Below are positions 10,638-21,400 of a DNA stretch of 64,000 bases, piece after piece; the stretch's first letter is position 1; each line of letters begins with the position of its first letter. The notes below the pieces were generated by a model, which had not been told where the DNA came from, did no database searches, and saw only the letters and a list, made by a program, of their open reading frames with translations. The stretch comes from Ariolimax columbianus (taxonomy: Eukaryota > Mollusca > Gastropoda > Stylommatophora > Arionidae). Made by a program: the position numbers and the translations under genes. The stretch lies in assembly GCA_036924085.1 (NCBI GenBank), contig JAVGWX010000005.1, forward strand, positions 77,129,547-77,193,546, given 5' to 3'.

Positions 10638-11720
10638 ATGTTTAAACCCAGAGTGGAAGTGTTGCTCAAACACAGAGTGGAAGTGTTGCTACAACACAGA
10701 TTGGAAGTGTTGCTCAAAGACAGAGTGGAAGTGTTGCTCAAACCCAGAGTGGAAGTGTTGCTACAACACAGAGTGGAAGTGTTGCTCAAACACAGAGTGG
10801 AAGTGTTGCTACAACACAGAGTGGAAGTAAACCCAGAGTGGAAGTGTTGCTCAAACCCAGAGTGGAAGTGTTGCTACAACACAGAGTGGAAGTGTTGCTC
10901 AAACACAGAGTGGAAGTGTTGCTCAAACACAGAGTGGAAGTGTTGCTACAACACAGAGTGGAAGTGTTGCTCAAACACAGAGTGGAAGTGATGCTACAAC
11001 ACAGAGTGGAAGTAAACACAGAGTGGAAGTGTTGCTCAAACCCAGAGTGGAAGTGTTGCTACAACACAGAGTGGAAGTGTTGCTCAAACACAGAGTGGAA
11101 GTGTTGCTCAAACCCAGAGTGGAAGTGTTGCTACAACACAGAGTGGAAGTGTTTCTCAAACACAGAGTGGAAGTGTTGCTACAACACAGAGTGGAAGTAA
11201 ACACAGAGTGGAAGTGTTGCTCAAGCACAGAGTGGAAGTGTTGCTACAACACAGAGTGGAAGTAAACACAGAGTGGAAGTGTTGCTCAAACACAGAGTGG
11301 AAGTGTTGCTACAACACAGAGTGGAAGTGTTGCTCAAACACAGAGTGGAAGTGTTGCTACAACACAGAGTGGAAGTGTTGCTACAACACAGAGTGGAAGT
11401 GTTGCTACAACACAGAGTGGAAGTAAACACAGAGTGGAAGTGTTGCTCAAACACAGAGTGGAAGTGTTGCTACAACACAGAGTGGAAGTGTTGCTACAAC
11501 ACAGAGTGGAAGTGTTGCTCAAACACAGAGTGGATGTGCTGTTCAAACACAAAGTGGAAGTGTGCTCAAACACAGTATATTCTCTTTCTCAAACACAGAG
11601 TGGAAGTGCTGCTTAAGTACAGAGTAGAAGGGTTGCTCACACAGTGGAAGTTATGCTCTCAAACACAGAGTGGAAGGGTTGCTCAAACACGGGGCGGAAG
11701 TGTTGTTTATAAAAGGATTG
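10638..11720. repeat. 24-bp minisatellite with 185-bp higher-order period
   Basis: The unit is built on CAGAGTGGAAGTGTTGCT and alternates between a CTCAAA and a CTACAA ending. A shortened 17-bp unit (GTGGAAGTAAACACAGA) recurs with GTAAAC at 10827, 11012, 11197, 11262 and 11423. The spacings are 185, 185, 65 and 161 bp, each equal to 17 plus a multiple of 24. The array decays towards 11720. Because 24 is divisible by three, long open frames occur on both strands (EVLLKHR and STLCCSNT repeats); they are not genes. Confidence 0.95.
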
Positions 11721-11724
11721 CATG

Positions 11725-11985
11725 TTTTGTTTATACACGAAGTGGAAATGTTCCAAATGTTTTTCTAATATGCAAAAGTTCAAGTGTTTCCACAGAGATC
11801 CACAGTGTATGATTATGATACCAATTGGGGTGAGGTCCTATGTTCCACATGGGTACCATTACTGGTGGTTGCGTCAGAGTATCACTTGTGTTCATATCAT
11901 GCCCGTATATGGGATAATATAGTAACTGGTGGGTAAATATTTCACACCTGTGATAAACTAGTGTGCACCTCACACCTGTACTAAA
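11725..11985. other. no recognisable feature
   Basis: Short mixed sequence between the minisatellite and a minus-strand LINE fragment. No domain, repeat unit or RNA gene was seen. Confidence 0.5.
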
Positions 11986-11989
11986 CAAG

Positions 11990-12712
11990 TATGTATTTTA
12001 TGTATATGTTTGGTTGCCTTCTTCATTCTCAACTCCTGCGTGTTGTCTGCCAGCTAGGAGAATCATGATCTCTTCCATAATGGAAATGTGCTGCTTGTCA
12101 TCTGTCTTCATCTTTGCAAGGCTAACCAGATCTAGTTATTTTTGCTTTTATAGCAAAGTGGGCTCTTTTCGAGCATTTCCTTTCAATCTTTTATTAATTT
12201 GATTATTTTGGAGTTTTAAAAATGATTCTGCCTTTCGTTGAAATATATAATCTCTTCTTCCGTTCATTGCTTGAGGTTCTATTATTTTCCTGATTTATTT
12301 TATTTCTGTTGATTGTTATAGCTCCAGTAATAATTCGTTTAGTCCAGTTCTGAATTTTAGACGCGGTTTTTTTTCTTCAAATTTTGACTTGGCATTCCAT
12401 ATTATAAAGCTGGTCTAACATTTCGTGTGTACAACAGTGTAAATCTTTCGTGGTATTATACTCCATGACGGTTCTGCTAGGTTTTTCATTAAAGTTATTC
12501 ACTGTTTAGTTTTGGCTGACATTTTTCTATTTATATTCCCATGATAGTCTGCTGGCCAGTGTTATTCCTAAATATGCAAGTTTCTTATCTTCAGGCAATT
12601 CGTGTCCGTTATTTGAAAGTGTAAAAATTGGTGTATGTTGTTTTCTTTCCATTTATGTGTTTACGTTTAATTATTTCTTTTAAAATTTAACTCCTTGAAA
12701 AATGGTGTCCCC
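11990..12712 (-). pseudogene. I/Jockey-type LINE RT thumb fragment
   Basis: The minus strand reads GHELPEDKKLAYLGITLASRL and, after gaps, ASKIQNWTKRIITGAITI, the blocks that follow the catalytic palm in I/Jockey-like RTs (compare NYLGVTFDRRMTW and RVITGA in the LINE at 6889-10488). Several frame changes. The GAA-tailed 3' end of the next minus-strand LINE abuts it at 12715, suggesting that element inserted here. Confidence 0.55.
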
Positions 12713-12714
12713 AT

Positions 12715-14010
12715 TCTTCTTCTTCTTCTTCTTCTTATGCTTTCATGATTTTTGGTCATGCTAGATCTGTAGTTCCGTCGCTAGGACAAAGTCCATAGTT
12801 CGCACCAGGTCCTGGTGAACGGCCCACAACTTCAGCATCAGCTGGGCTACCTCTGGCCAGATTTGACATCATACGTCGCTGTATGTTGGGCAGTCCTGCA
12901 GGATGTGTTCAGGGGACTGGACTCCGGTTCCACATCGGCAGTCCCTTGTGTGTGATACTTTAACCGATGTAGGTGGTCCAATAGTCTGCAGTGGAATGTT
13001 CTTAGGCGAAAGATGGTGGTTCGTTGGTGTATGTAGAGCTGGTGGATTGGATCAACTCTTTTTCTCAAGATCACGTTTTTCTTCCATTCTGAGTTTTACT
13101 GATTGTGGATAAGAGTTTTTGTCTCTCGGTAAGACACAGTGTGGATAAAGGGCTCCATCTGTTTTTGTCAGGACATCAGCTCTCTCGTTCCCTGTGATTC
13201 CACAATGGGAGGGTAGCCACTGAAAAGCAACTGTTGATGTTTGATCTGATTTCCCGCAGCATTTGTTCTATAAAGATTACAATCTCAATTGTTCGTCTAT
13301 TCTGATGAATATTCTTATTTCCTGTATGAGCCCAATAGACACTACCCTAAAACTGGAATAGATCTTCCCAGTAGGGAAATTCTTATGGAGGTTTTCCCAT
13401 TGCTCTCTCTTACAAAGATGCCTCATCCAACATGCTTAACTGCTCTCTCTGCGGATCTGTTTATAAGTGAGTCCACTCCTTATGACTGTATTTCCCTTCA
13501 ATTATCACCAGAGCTAGGGTTTATATATGGGCAGCATGACAAAGTTTTTTTTTTTTCCTGGAATCTCCATGAAATGTTTTCATGTCAGTAGTTTGACTCC
13601 ATGTAGTTAGTCAGCATTTCCATTTCTGAATATTGCTTTGGGGGAAGGTTTTCATGGTAACGATGCAGGTGTTTTGAGTTGTGTATGAAGCTGGTTCTTT
13701 TTATTCGGTTTTTGGACAAATATTGAAGTTTGGCTTGCATAGGATGATTTGGCATGAGTATCAGCTTCTCGCTGTGCACAACCACCTTCCACTATTGTCT
13801 GCTATCGAGGGAGCGTAGTTTAGTGTGCTGCTCTATTGCCTGGATTTGATTTGTCTTGTCAGAAGGATTCACACCCACGAATGAAGCGTCTTTGGATATC
13901 TTTTAGGTTCGTTTCTTAGATGCAGATTATGTCGATGTTGTCCTTTCTGAGTTCTCCAGCTTTTTATCCCTCGCTCCTTCTGTGTTACATTGGACCAAAC
14001 TAAGGCAATG
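12715..14010 (-). mobile_element. I/Nimb-like LINE with internal deletion
   Basis: On the minus strand this starts near 14000 with an endonuclease beginning (LRKDNIDIICI, stop, ETNLKDIQRRFIRG). It then passes directly near 13870 into the post-RT region (VVVHSEKLILMPNHPMQAKLQ, NRIKRTSFIHNSKHLHRYHE), an RNase H end ([21 protein letters not shown]), a [20 protein letters not shown] block, and LATELQI before a GAA-rich tail at 12715-12738. The endonuclease core, the RT and the N-terminal half of RNase H are missing or scrambled. It is the same family as the copy at 15737-17105. Confidence 0.75.
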
Positions 14011-14026
14011 TGTTAGTTGATCAGGT

Positions 14027-14222
14027 GGATTATTTGACCTACGTTTGGATTATTTACCTACAGATTAATTATTTGACCTACATGTGGGTTATTTGACGTA
14101 CATGGGGATTATTTGGTCTACATGTGTATTATTTAACATACAGGTGGATTATTTGATCTACATGTGGATTATTTAACCTATAGTTGAATTATTTGACATT
14201 CAGGTAGATTTATTTTACATAT
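14027..14222. repeat. degenerate ~21-bp tandem array
   Basis: About nine diverged units on the theme GGATTATTTGACCTACATGT. Unit-to-unit divergence is high, so the array is old. Confidence 0.8.
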
Positions 14223-14558
14223 TGGTGGACGTGCAATAGTTAATCGGCCAAGCTTATGGTCAATTATCATTGTAATACTCTTTCATCAACATCTTAATGC
14301 CATTGTTTATCTGTTCCTTAGTTGCTTGTAAGATCATTTTAAAAAATGAAAAACAATTGTCAGCTACACTCCTGCTCTTCTGTCTAGCTTGGCTTCAAGA
14401 GCATCATTGACAGTTAATGAATTTGTCCCAATCCTGTCTCTTGGAGAAAGTTCGTTCAAGGCTTCATATGCTGTCCCATCATTGTTTTGTTTTTACGTAC
14501 TCTCTGCCTAAAGTTGTCGGGTTTTGTACTCTACCCATAGGAAATTTATATTTGATTG

Positions 14559-15285
14559 CTAATCAATGCCATAAAAATGAGCCAGATTGTGTGATACAAA
14601 CTGCAATATTGAGATGTAAATGTTTGCATGTGCACCAAAAGGATTTTGCAAACTTTGGAGGGTATTGCTAACTTTATGAAATTGACCTAGCAAATGTGTC
14701 CAACTGTGAAGTAGGAAAATAAAGTCAAATTGGTGGATTTTTGCTAAATATTTCAAGCCTGTTGTTTTAGCACCTTCTTGTTTATGCTCATCGCAATGAA
14801 TACGGCTGAAGGCTTCAACAATGTTAGTATAACTTTCGGTTATAGCTGCAATCAAGAATACAGGCTGTTGTTTGTTTGGTGTTTTTCTTGGTTTTTTTTT
14901 TTGGGGTGGGGGGGGAGGGGTTTGTAAGAGTTCAGCGAGGGCCCCCTCCCCTCTCCCAAACCAATATTATGAAACCCTGGACTGCAGCCCGCTCAAATCA
15001 TGTGTAAATCGTCACTGATCACCACTAAGATAAAAACTCGTGATGATATTATTGGATGGAACAAGAGAAGAAATAATTGTAATGTCGAAACAAGCATTTG
15101 TCAAATAACGAAACATTTTTTTAACGCACATTAACAGCAGGCAATTCAGAATACATTGCAAAGTGATGCCACGACAACCTTCTGGGTTTCCAGGACTGTG
15201 AAAAATGAAAATACATGCTTCAGCCCCAATCAAATTAAACTTGTTCTCATGCGGCCCTCTAAGAGGTTTGAGTTTGAGACCCCTG
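14559..15285 (-). mobile_element. probable hAT-type transposon remnant
   Basis: A 98-residue minus-strand stretch (14559-14855) includes GLKYLAKIHQFDFIFLLHSW, SNTLQSLQNPF and ANIYISILQFVS, a pattern I associate with the hAT-like DUF4371/ZMYM1 transposase relatives. At 15272-15285 the + strand ends in TTTGAGACCCCTG, the reverse of the CAGGGGTCTCAAA style of hAT inverted repeat. The other end was not found. Assignment is moderate; other transposase classes are possible. Confidence 0.45.
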
Positions 15286-15433
15286 CTCTACGTGATGATG
15301 GTGTAATCATAACATGGAATTGTAGTTCAGGGGAAGTCACTACTAAAGTACAATAATCAAACAATCACCAGAATCTCGCTTATTTCAATATTTGTCGACA
15401 AATTCGAATAGTTTCAGTTGTGTTTTCATCAAA

Positions 15434-15465
15434 ATGACTGAAACTCAAGATTATTACAACATATG
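15434..15465 (+). CDS. PIGA: PIGA coding exon 1 (32 nt, start codon)
   Basis: Reads [10 protein letters not shown] plus the first two bases of a Cys codon, then GTGAGT, a consensus splice donor. Joined to exon 2 it gives YNIC-MVSDFF, matching the NICMVSDFF stretch of vertebrate PIGA across the junction. The ATG has A at -3. The short N-terminus (11 residues before MVSD, against about 36 in human) is the main difference. The exon is too short to be noticed as an open frame. An alternative is initiation at the Met of exon 2, but the donor, phase and NIC match favour this exon. Confidence 0.8.
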
Positions 15466-18400
15466 GTGAGTTATCTCGCAGATGTACAGACGACCAGCTA
15501 CAGTTTTTGAACATTAGATTTGAAGAGGTTTTTTTTCCTTCAAATTTCATGTCCTTTCTAATTTTAATTTTTCTTTCTAAAAGTAATCTTTGTCAAGTCG
15601 TTGTAAACGTTGTATTTTTGTTTGTTACTTTGATCTGATTCTTAGTTTGAGCTCAAACAATTTCATGATTTGATGATTCAAGTCTGATTGATTCAGTGCA
15701 ATGAAAGAATAAACAGCGCAGGAGGTACTAAAAATAATAAGCATGAAAGTGTTTTGTAGCAACATCCTCAAAAATGTATACACTGGCACAGTTAGGCCAG
15801 TACTTGAATACGTCATACGGCATGACAGCCTGGACCACAGCATCAAAAACAAACATGGAACGCCTAACTAAAATTCAAAATTCAGGCTTAATGAAAATAA
15901 CAGGAGGAATGAAGACTACACCAATCCAGAAACTGGAAACATATACAAATATAAGACCCCTAAATACTAGAAGACAGGAAAGAGTGCTGACATATAGTGA
16001 AAAGATGCTACGCATGCCTGATCATCCCATACATATCAAACTAAAACACCCAGTTAAAAATAGGCTAAAGAGAACCAGCTTCATTCATATATCAAACCAC
16101 CTACACCAAAAATATGGAGAACTAATTCCCAACCAACCTACAGAAATAGAAATGCTTATTAACTATGAAGAGCCAAGCTGCAACATAAACAACATCGAAA
16201 TAAGTACAGAGATCCCAGGAATAAGAAAAGACCAACGCAGTGTCCACGAGCTGAAAATTTTAGCACAAACAATGATTGAGGAGAAATATAATACCAAGGA
16301 ATGGACACAGGTGTACACAGATGGTTCAGCAGAGGGGGCAGGCCGAAACGGAGGAAGAGGCATATTCATAAGACACAAAAGAGGAAATATAGCAGAAGAG
16401 GCCCTCCCAACAGGAAAGTTGTCCACAAACCTTAGAGCAGAATCAATGGCCCTGCTGCGAGCACTGAGAATACTTTAAACAGAAAGGCAACCTCCAACAA
16501 AAATAGCTGTATTCACGGACTGCAGAGAACTATTAGAGACAATACAAAAAACAAACAACGAATCACTATTATCTGAGATTAGATCAGAACTGGGAAAACT
16601 CCAGAGATCCTCGACAATAGCACTCCAGTGGCTACCCTCCCATTGCGGAATCGCGGGAAACGAGAGCTGATGCTCTGGTAAAAGATGGCAGCAAAAAGGC
16701 ACAATTTATTCATCGAGTACCATACAGAGAAATCAAGAATATCATCAGAAATCAGTATATACACCAATGGAGAGAAGACAGAAACATAAGCAGTACACCA
16801 GACCCAATTCACAATTTCAAAAGAAATCAGCAAACTACCTTATTTCGCCTGAGAACTGGACACTGCAGACTACTAGAACATCTATACCGACTGAAGATCT
16901 CAGACACAGGTGAGTGCCCATGTGAAACAGGATGCAAGAACCCTGAGCATATTCTACAAGAAAGCCCAATATATAGGGAAATGAGATGCCAGAGGGTGCG
17001 GAGCTGAGACAAAAGCTGTGGGGCAGTCGCTCCGACCTGGTGAAGACTACGGACTTCATCATGGCGACTGGCCTGCAGATATAGCATGACCAAAAGATCC
17101 TGAACGCAAAGAAGAACTTACTTTTAGTTTTAGTTTTATTCAGGGTCAGGTGAATCATATAGATCAAGACACCACCTCCCTTCCAAGAAGTTCTCCCTGG
17201 AAACGAACTGTTTCAAGGAGTTTGACTTATGAGGCGGAGAACGGCAGTGATCCTCACACTCCAGGCCATAGTGGTATACATAATACTTACACTTACAGGG
17301 AAGCCTTGCATTGCACTACAGTCAGGATGGCACTCACCCACCATTCCACCTCAAATGTGCCTTGGGATGTGAGGAGTGCCACTGTAACCCACCACCATGG
17401 AAATTCATAAAGGGTACCTGTCTCAAGTATATGTAGCATTAACAATTACACTAATTACAGCAATATAATGACAATCAAGCATGGGACAGTCTTACAAGGC
17501 ACAAATAAAAAGATGAAAACCTATTTTTCGACTCAAAAGTCTTCATCAGGGACAAAAGACAATATAAACAAAACTATCCAACTAATCTAAATGGTCGAGA
17601 TAAAAACAGTTGAAGAATGTCACACAGCAAATGTGAAGCTCAATCAAATGTAAGGCCAGAAGGAATTAGAGGATGGAGAATACATCAACATACACATGTA
17701 TTATATTTTTATATATATTATATTCTTATATTTCAGCATGGTTTCAGACTTTTTCTACCCAAATATGGGAGGTGTAGAAAGTCACATTTACCAGCTGTCT
17801 TCCTGCTTGGTAGAGAGAGGTCATAAAGTGATAATTGTCACTCACTGTTATAAAGATCGAAGTGGAATTCGTTACCTGGCTAACGGAATAAAGGTATAAA
17901 AAAGTAAAGTAAAGATCCCATTTACATGCCAAATAGCATACAGGAATACAGTGTTAAGTTCATATTTTCTTGACCATCAGCACTCTAGGTGTGATGTAGT
18001 CAGCATCACATTGGTCACCTTTACCTCCCAGACTAGTTCTGGTACCCAATTCTTGAGCTTGGGTTGACTCAGAGACTGTTTGCGATCGATAAAATAACTC
18101 GTACCAATTGGAGATTGAACCTAGAATGCTCAGCTGGGCAACCAGTGCACTAACCACTGCTCTGACATTGTTAATTATTTTATTCTGTGTTTTGTAGTAA
18201 TGAATGATCTTGCTTGAGTGTGCAAGCTCTTGAACATCTAGCACATTTCAGTTTGTTATATTTTTGTTATAGAATATAACAACCGCTTACATTTATACAG
18301 CAAAGATGCATTTTTTCTTTGCTATTTGTATTTATTCAAAGTATTACACTGGTGTTACTAGCAAATTTTAATAATGTATTTGTGTTATTATTTAAGTATT

Positions 18401-21400
18401 ATTATTTAAGTATTTTAAGTATAAATATTAAAAGTGTCTTTGTCTAGCATACCTTACCTATGTGTACTGTTGACAAATTCTAACGACATATCTACAAGTT
18501 TTCATGATATATACACATTAATAGATTTCATTAATTTTGGTGACTAGCCATATGTATAGTTCACATTGCAAATATCTTCATTGTTTTTGTCTGACATGCA
18601 ATATTTCTATGGACACATTCTGAAACTCGATTTCTACAAAAATATGAGACAGCATGAACTGGAGAATGTGTTGACTGATACATACAAGCAAACCAGGATT
18701 TTTTTTAGACTCCATCCTGAAATGGACGTGGCATGGTGTCGTACTTTACAATGAGGCTACAATATCTGCACCTTTTGGACCGACACATCTGGTTTCATCT
18801 GACTATTTTTGGATACCAGATCTGGCCATCCCACTGCGGTCCCTATTCTCTTAGTCAGACTGTAATGACTTCTGTCAGCTCATTCTCTGTGCTGCATCTT
18901 CAGCCCTATTTTAACCAACTGACCAGCTACAAGTGTGCAAGTAAATTATTTCTGTATGTGCAACAGTTATGGTTAAAAGCTCTGCTACCCTTGTCAAGAA
19001 TGAACATTGAAAATCATCTACTACAAAGACAGATATTGAAGCCAAGACCTACTAATGACAGGGCTTTGCCTACTAATGACAGGGCTTTGCTACGGTAATC
19101 CTGCTAAGCCCGAGAGGAGCCGCAGACACTTGGTTCACATACTAGGCGGATAAGCCAACGGTGCAAGGTGAGGGATTACGGCCGAACGCCTCTAAGCCAA
19201 AAATCCCGCCCAATAGCAGCCCAGCACGAATGCAAAGGGGGGCTTCGATATGGTGGGGGCCACGCTCCAGCCCCGCCCGGTCAAGCCGCAGAATGAGGTC
19301 TCTGCCATCCGCTGATAAAAGCGGGCGGGAAGCTGCTCGATATTCACCCCATACGGCGTCTACAAATGAAATCATTTGTAGAAGACTTAGTTCTCGGTCG
19401 GGTGCCCTAAGCAGTAGATCAGCTACCTCACTGCGAACTGCTGAGACTCAACCCTTGACCATGAGATATGTCCGCTCCCTAGGCGGACAACATCTCCGGG
19501 CAAGACTAGGCTTGTCACCTGGTCAAATGCACTATTTCGAGAGGAATCACAGGTCGCTGACATTTGGTCCACGTGCTTGGCTGATAAGCTACCATCTGAG
19601 GGATTACGGCCGAACGCCTCTAAGCCAGAATCCCACCCAAAATCTCAGCGCCGCTGAGATGGGAGGCTACGACATGGCTGGGGCTTGTGTCCCGGCCCGA
19701 TCGAGCCGCAGGAATGCACCTGGTAAAATGCACTCCTTCCTCGCTCTTTGCATCTGTCTGCTACCAGTCATTCCAATGGACGCAGAAGAGATGCAGTCCA
19801 GCGGACATTGCACCTCCTGTCCTATGGTGACAAGCTCCCGGGTGGCGGGGAATGCTAGGCGTACCATCACTGCAGATGAGCCGAGAAAATAAAGCGAGCA
19901 AAAAGATACCTCACTCATATGCATATGCTACGTTTCTGGCAGGACGTGACGATCCTGGGAAAAAGTCACACTGGACTGCCTCTCTTCTGGGATAGTACAA
20001 ACTAGTACATAGTCCATCATATCATTGCCAAACGCTATAGACACGAGTAGGGAAGACTCGATAGTCCTGCACGACAACTTCCCAAGAGAGACAACTCTGA
20101 CCAAAAACAACTGCTGCCTTGCAGTTAGGCTGGGGACAGCCAAAGGCTAAGGAGGGCAACCCTACAGAAACGCCTGTTGAAATCGGATGCACTGAGCCAC
20201 TGGCTAACAAATTAAATCAGTGCAACGTAAATATCGCTGTAAACAGCGTACGATGAAGAAGAAGAAGAAGAAGAAGCCAAGACTCTCACTTCTGTAACTA
20301 AGTATTGTCTCTACTTCTGCAAATCTACTAACAAAATGCTACTAATAATGCAGGCTAATAATTTGTTATTTGTGCAGGTTTACTACTTACCGTTTCCCCC
20401 ATTCTACAACCAGTGTGTGCTACCAACGCTGTTTACCACCTTCCCTCTCTTGAGAAGCATATACCTGCGTGAGAATGTTCAGATAGTTCACGGACATTCA
20501 GTGAGTCTTATACCTTGATTGATGTCACATTTTAAAATGCACATTGTCTTTTGTGTTTGTTTGGTTTTTTTTAAATAGTTAACAGGTAAGGTAGTCCCTT
20601 AGCAGATGTTATCATTGGTGATGAAATGTTAGAGAACTCATTGTGTGATTTATCACAATTTGTGAGTTGAGGTGAACAGTTTCCTTAATGCTGCTTTGCC
20701 TCAACTAACTCTTACAGAGTCTCGTACCAGCTGGACAAACCAATATAGAATGCAACCTCTGTTACTTACCCAATTATCTTTTGTGTAATTATTTCTCATG
20801 TAGATTTTTTTTAGACCCAGGAAAATTGTCCAGAAATTAAAATCTGTAGGTAAATAATAATGGAGCATAGGGTCCGAAAATACAACACAGCGAATGTGCT
20901 GACAGCAGCCAGTGACTCATCACTGATTGTGTGCATCAGGGCTAATGAACCAGAGCTGAGCTGACTAAAGGTTACTTCTGTCTCCAAGAAGCAGCCCTGG
21001 AAACAGGCTGCACTAGTGTAGTCTAACTAAGAGAATAGGGATCACAGTCCAAAAGACAAACCTTGTACCCAAAAAAGCTAGCTGGCTGGTTGGTTATTGA
21101 TCCAGTGGCGTGTGGGCTTTTGCCCAATGCCATATAGTGGTATCTGCAAGTGTTTGTGAGTTGTTGTTTAGCTTCGTACAAAGTGTTCCATTTGTCTGGC
21201 CTCGAAGGAAGAAGCTCTTTCCTAACATTGGCAAGTGCAGACATTCAAAAAGCTGATGTTCAACAGTTTCATAGAGATGTATACACAGCTGGCACTCTGG
21301 AGTATGTTCTGTTTGGATTCTGTTCAAATGACTTAAGTTGTATATGTTCAGTGCTTTGATCTCTCCTTTTTCAAGAGTGATATTGTCTTTGGGATTTGAA

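Noticed and set aside
10638..11812. Long open frames on both strands (up to 179 codons) across the 24-bp minisatellite
   Set aside because: They follow from a stop-free unit whose length is divisible by three. The same holds in other frames and on the opposite strand, and there is no non-repeat domain.
17616..17827. An alternative first exon for PIGA starting [11 protein letters not shown] before GTAAGG at about 17650
   Set aside because: It would end in the wrong phase and does not give the conserved NIC-MVSDFF junction; the exon at 15434 fits both.
19161..19892. A 243-codon + strand open frame in copy 2 of the 1.36-kb element
   Set aside because: Copy 1 (2215-3576) does not preserve the frame, the protein has no recognisable domain and is rich in Arg and Ser from GC-rich sequence. 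Probably a chance opening.
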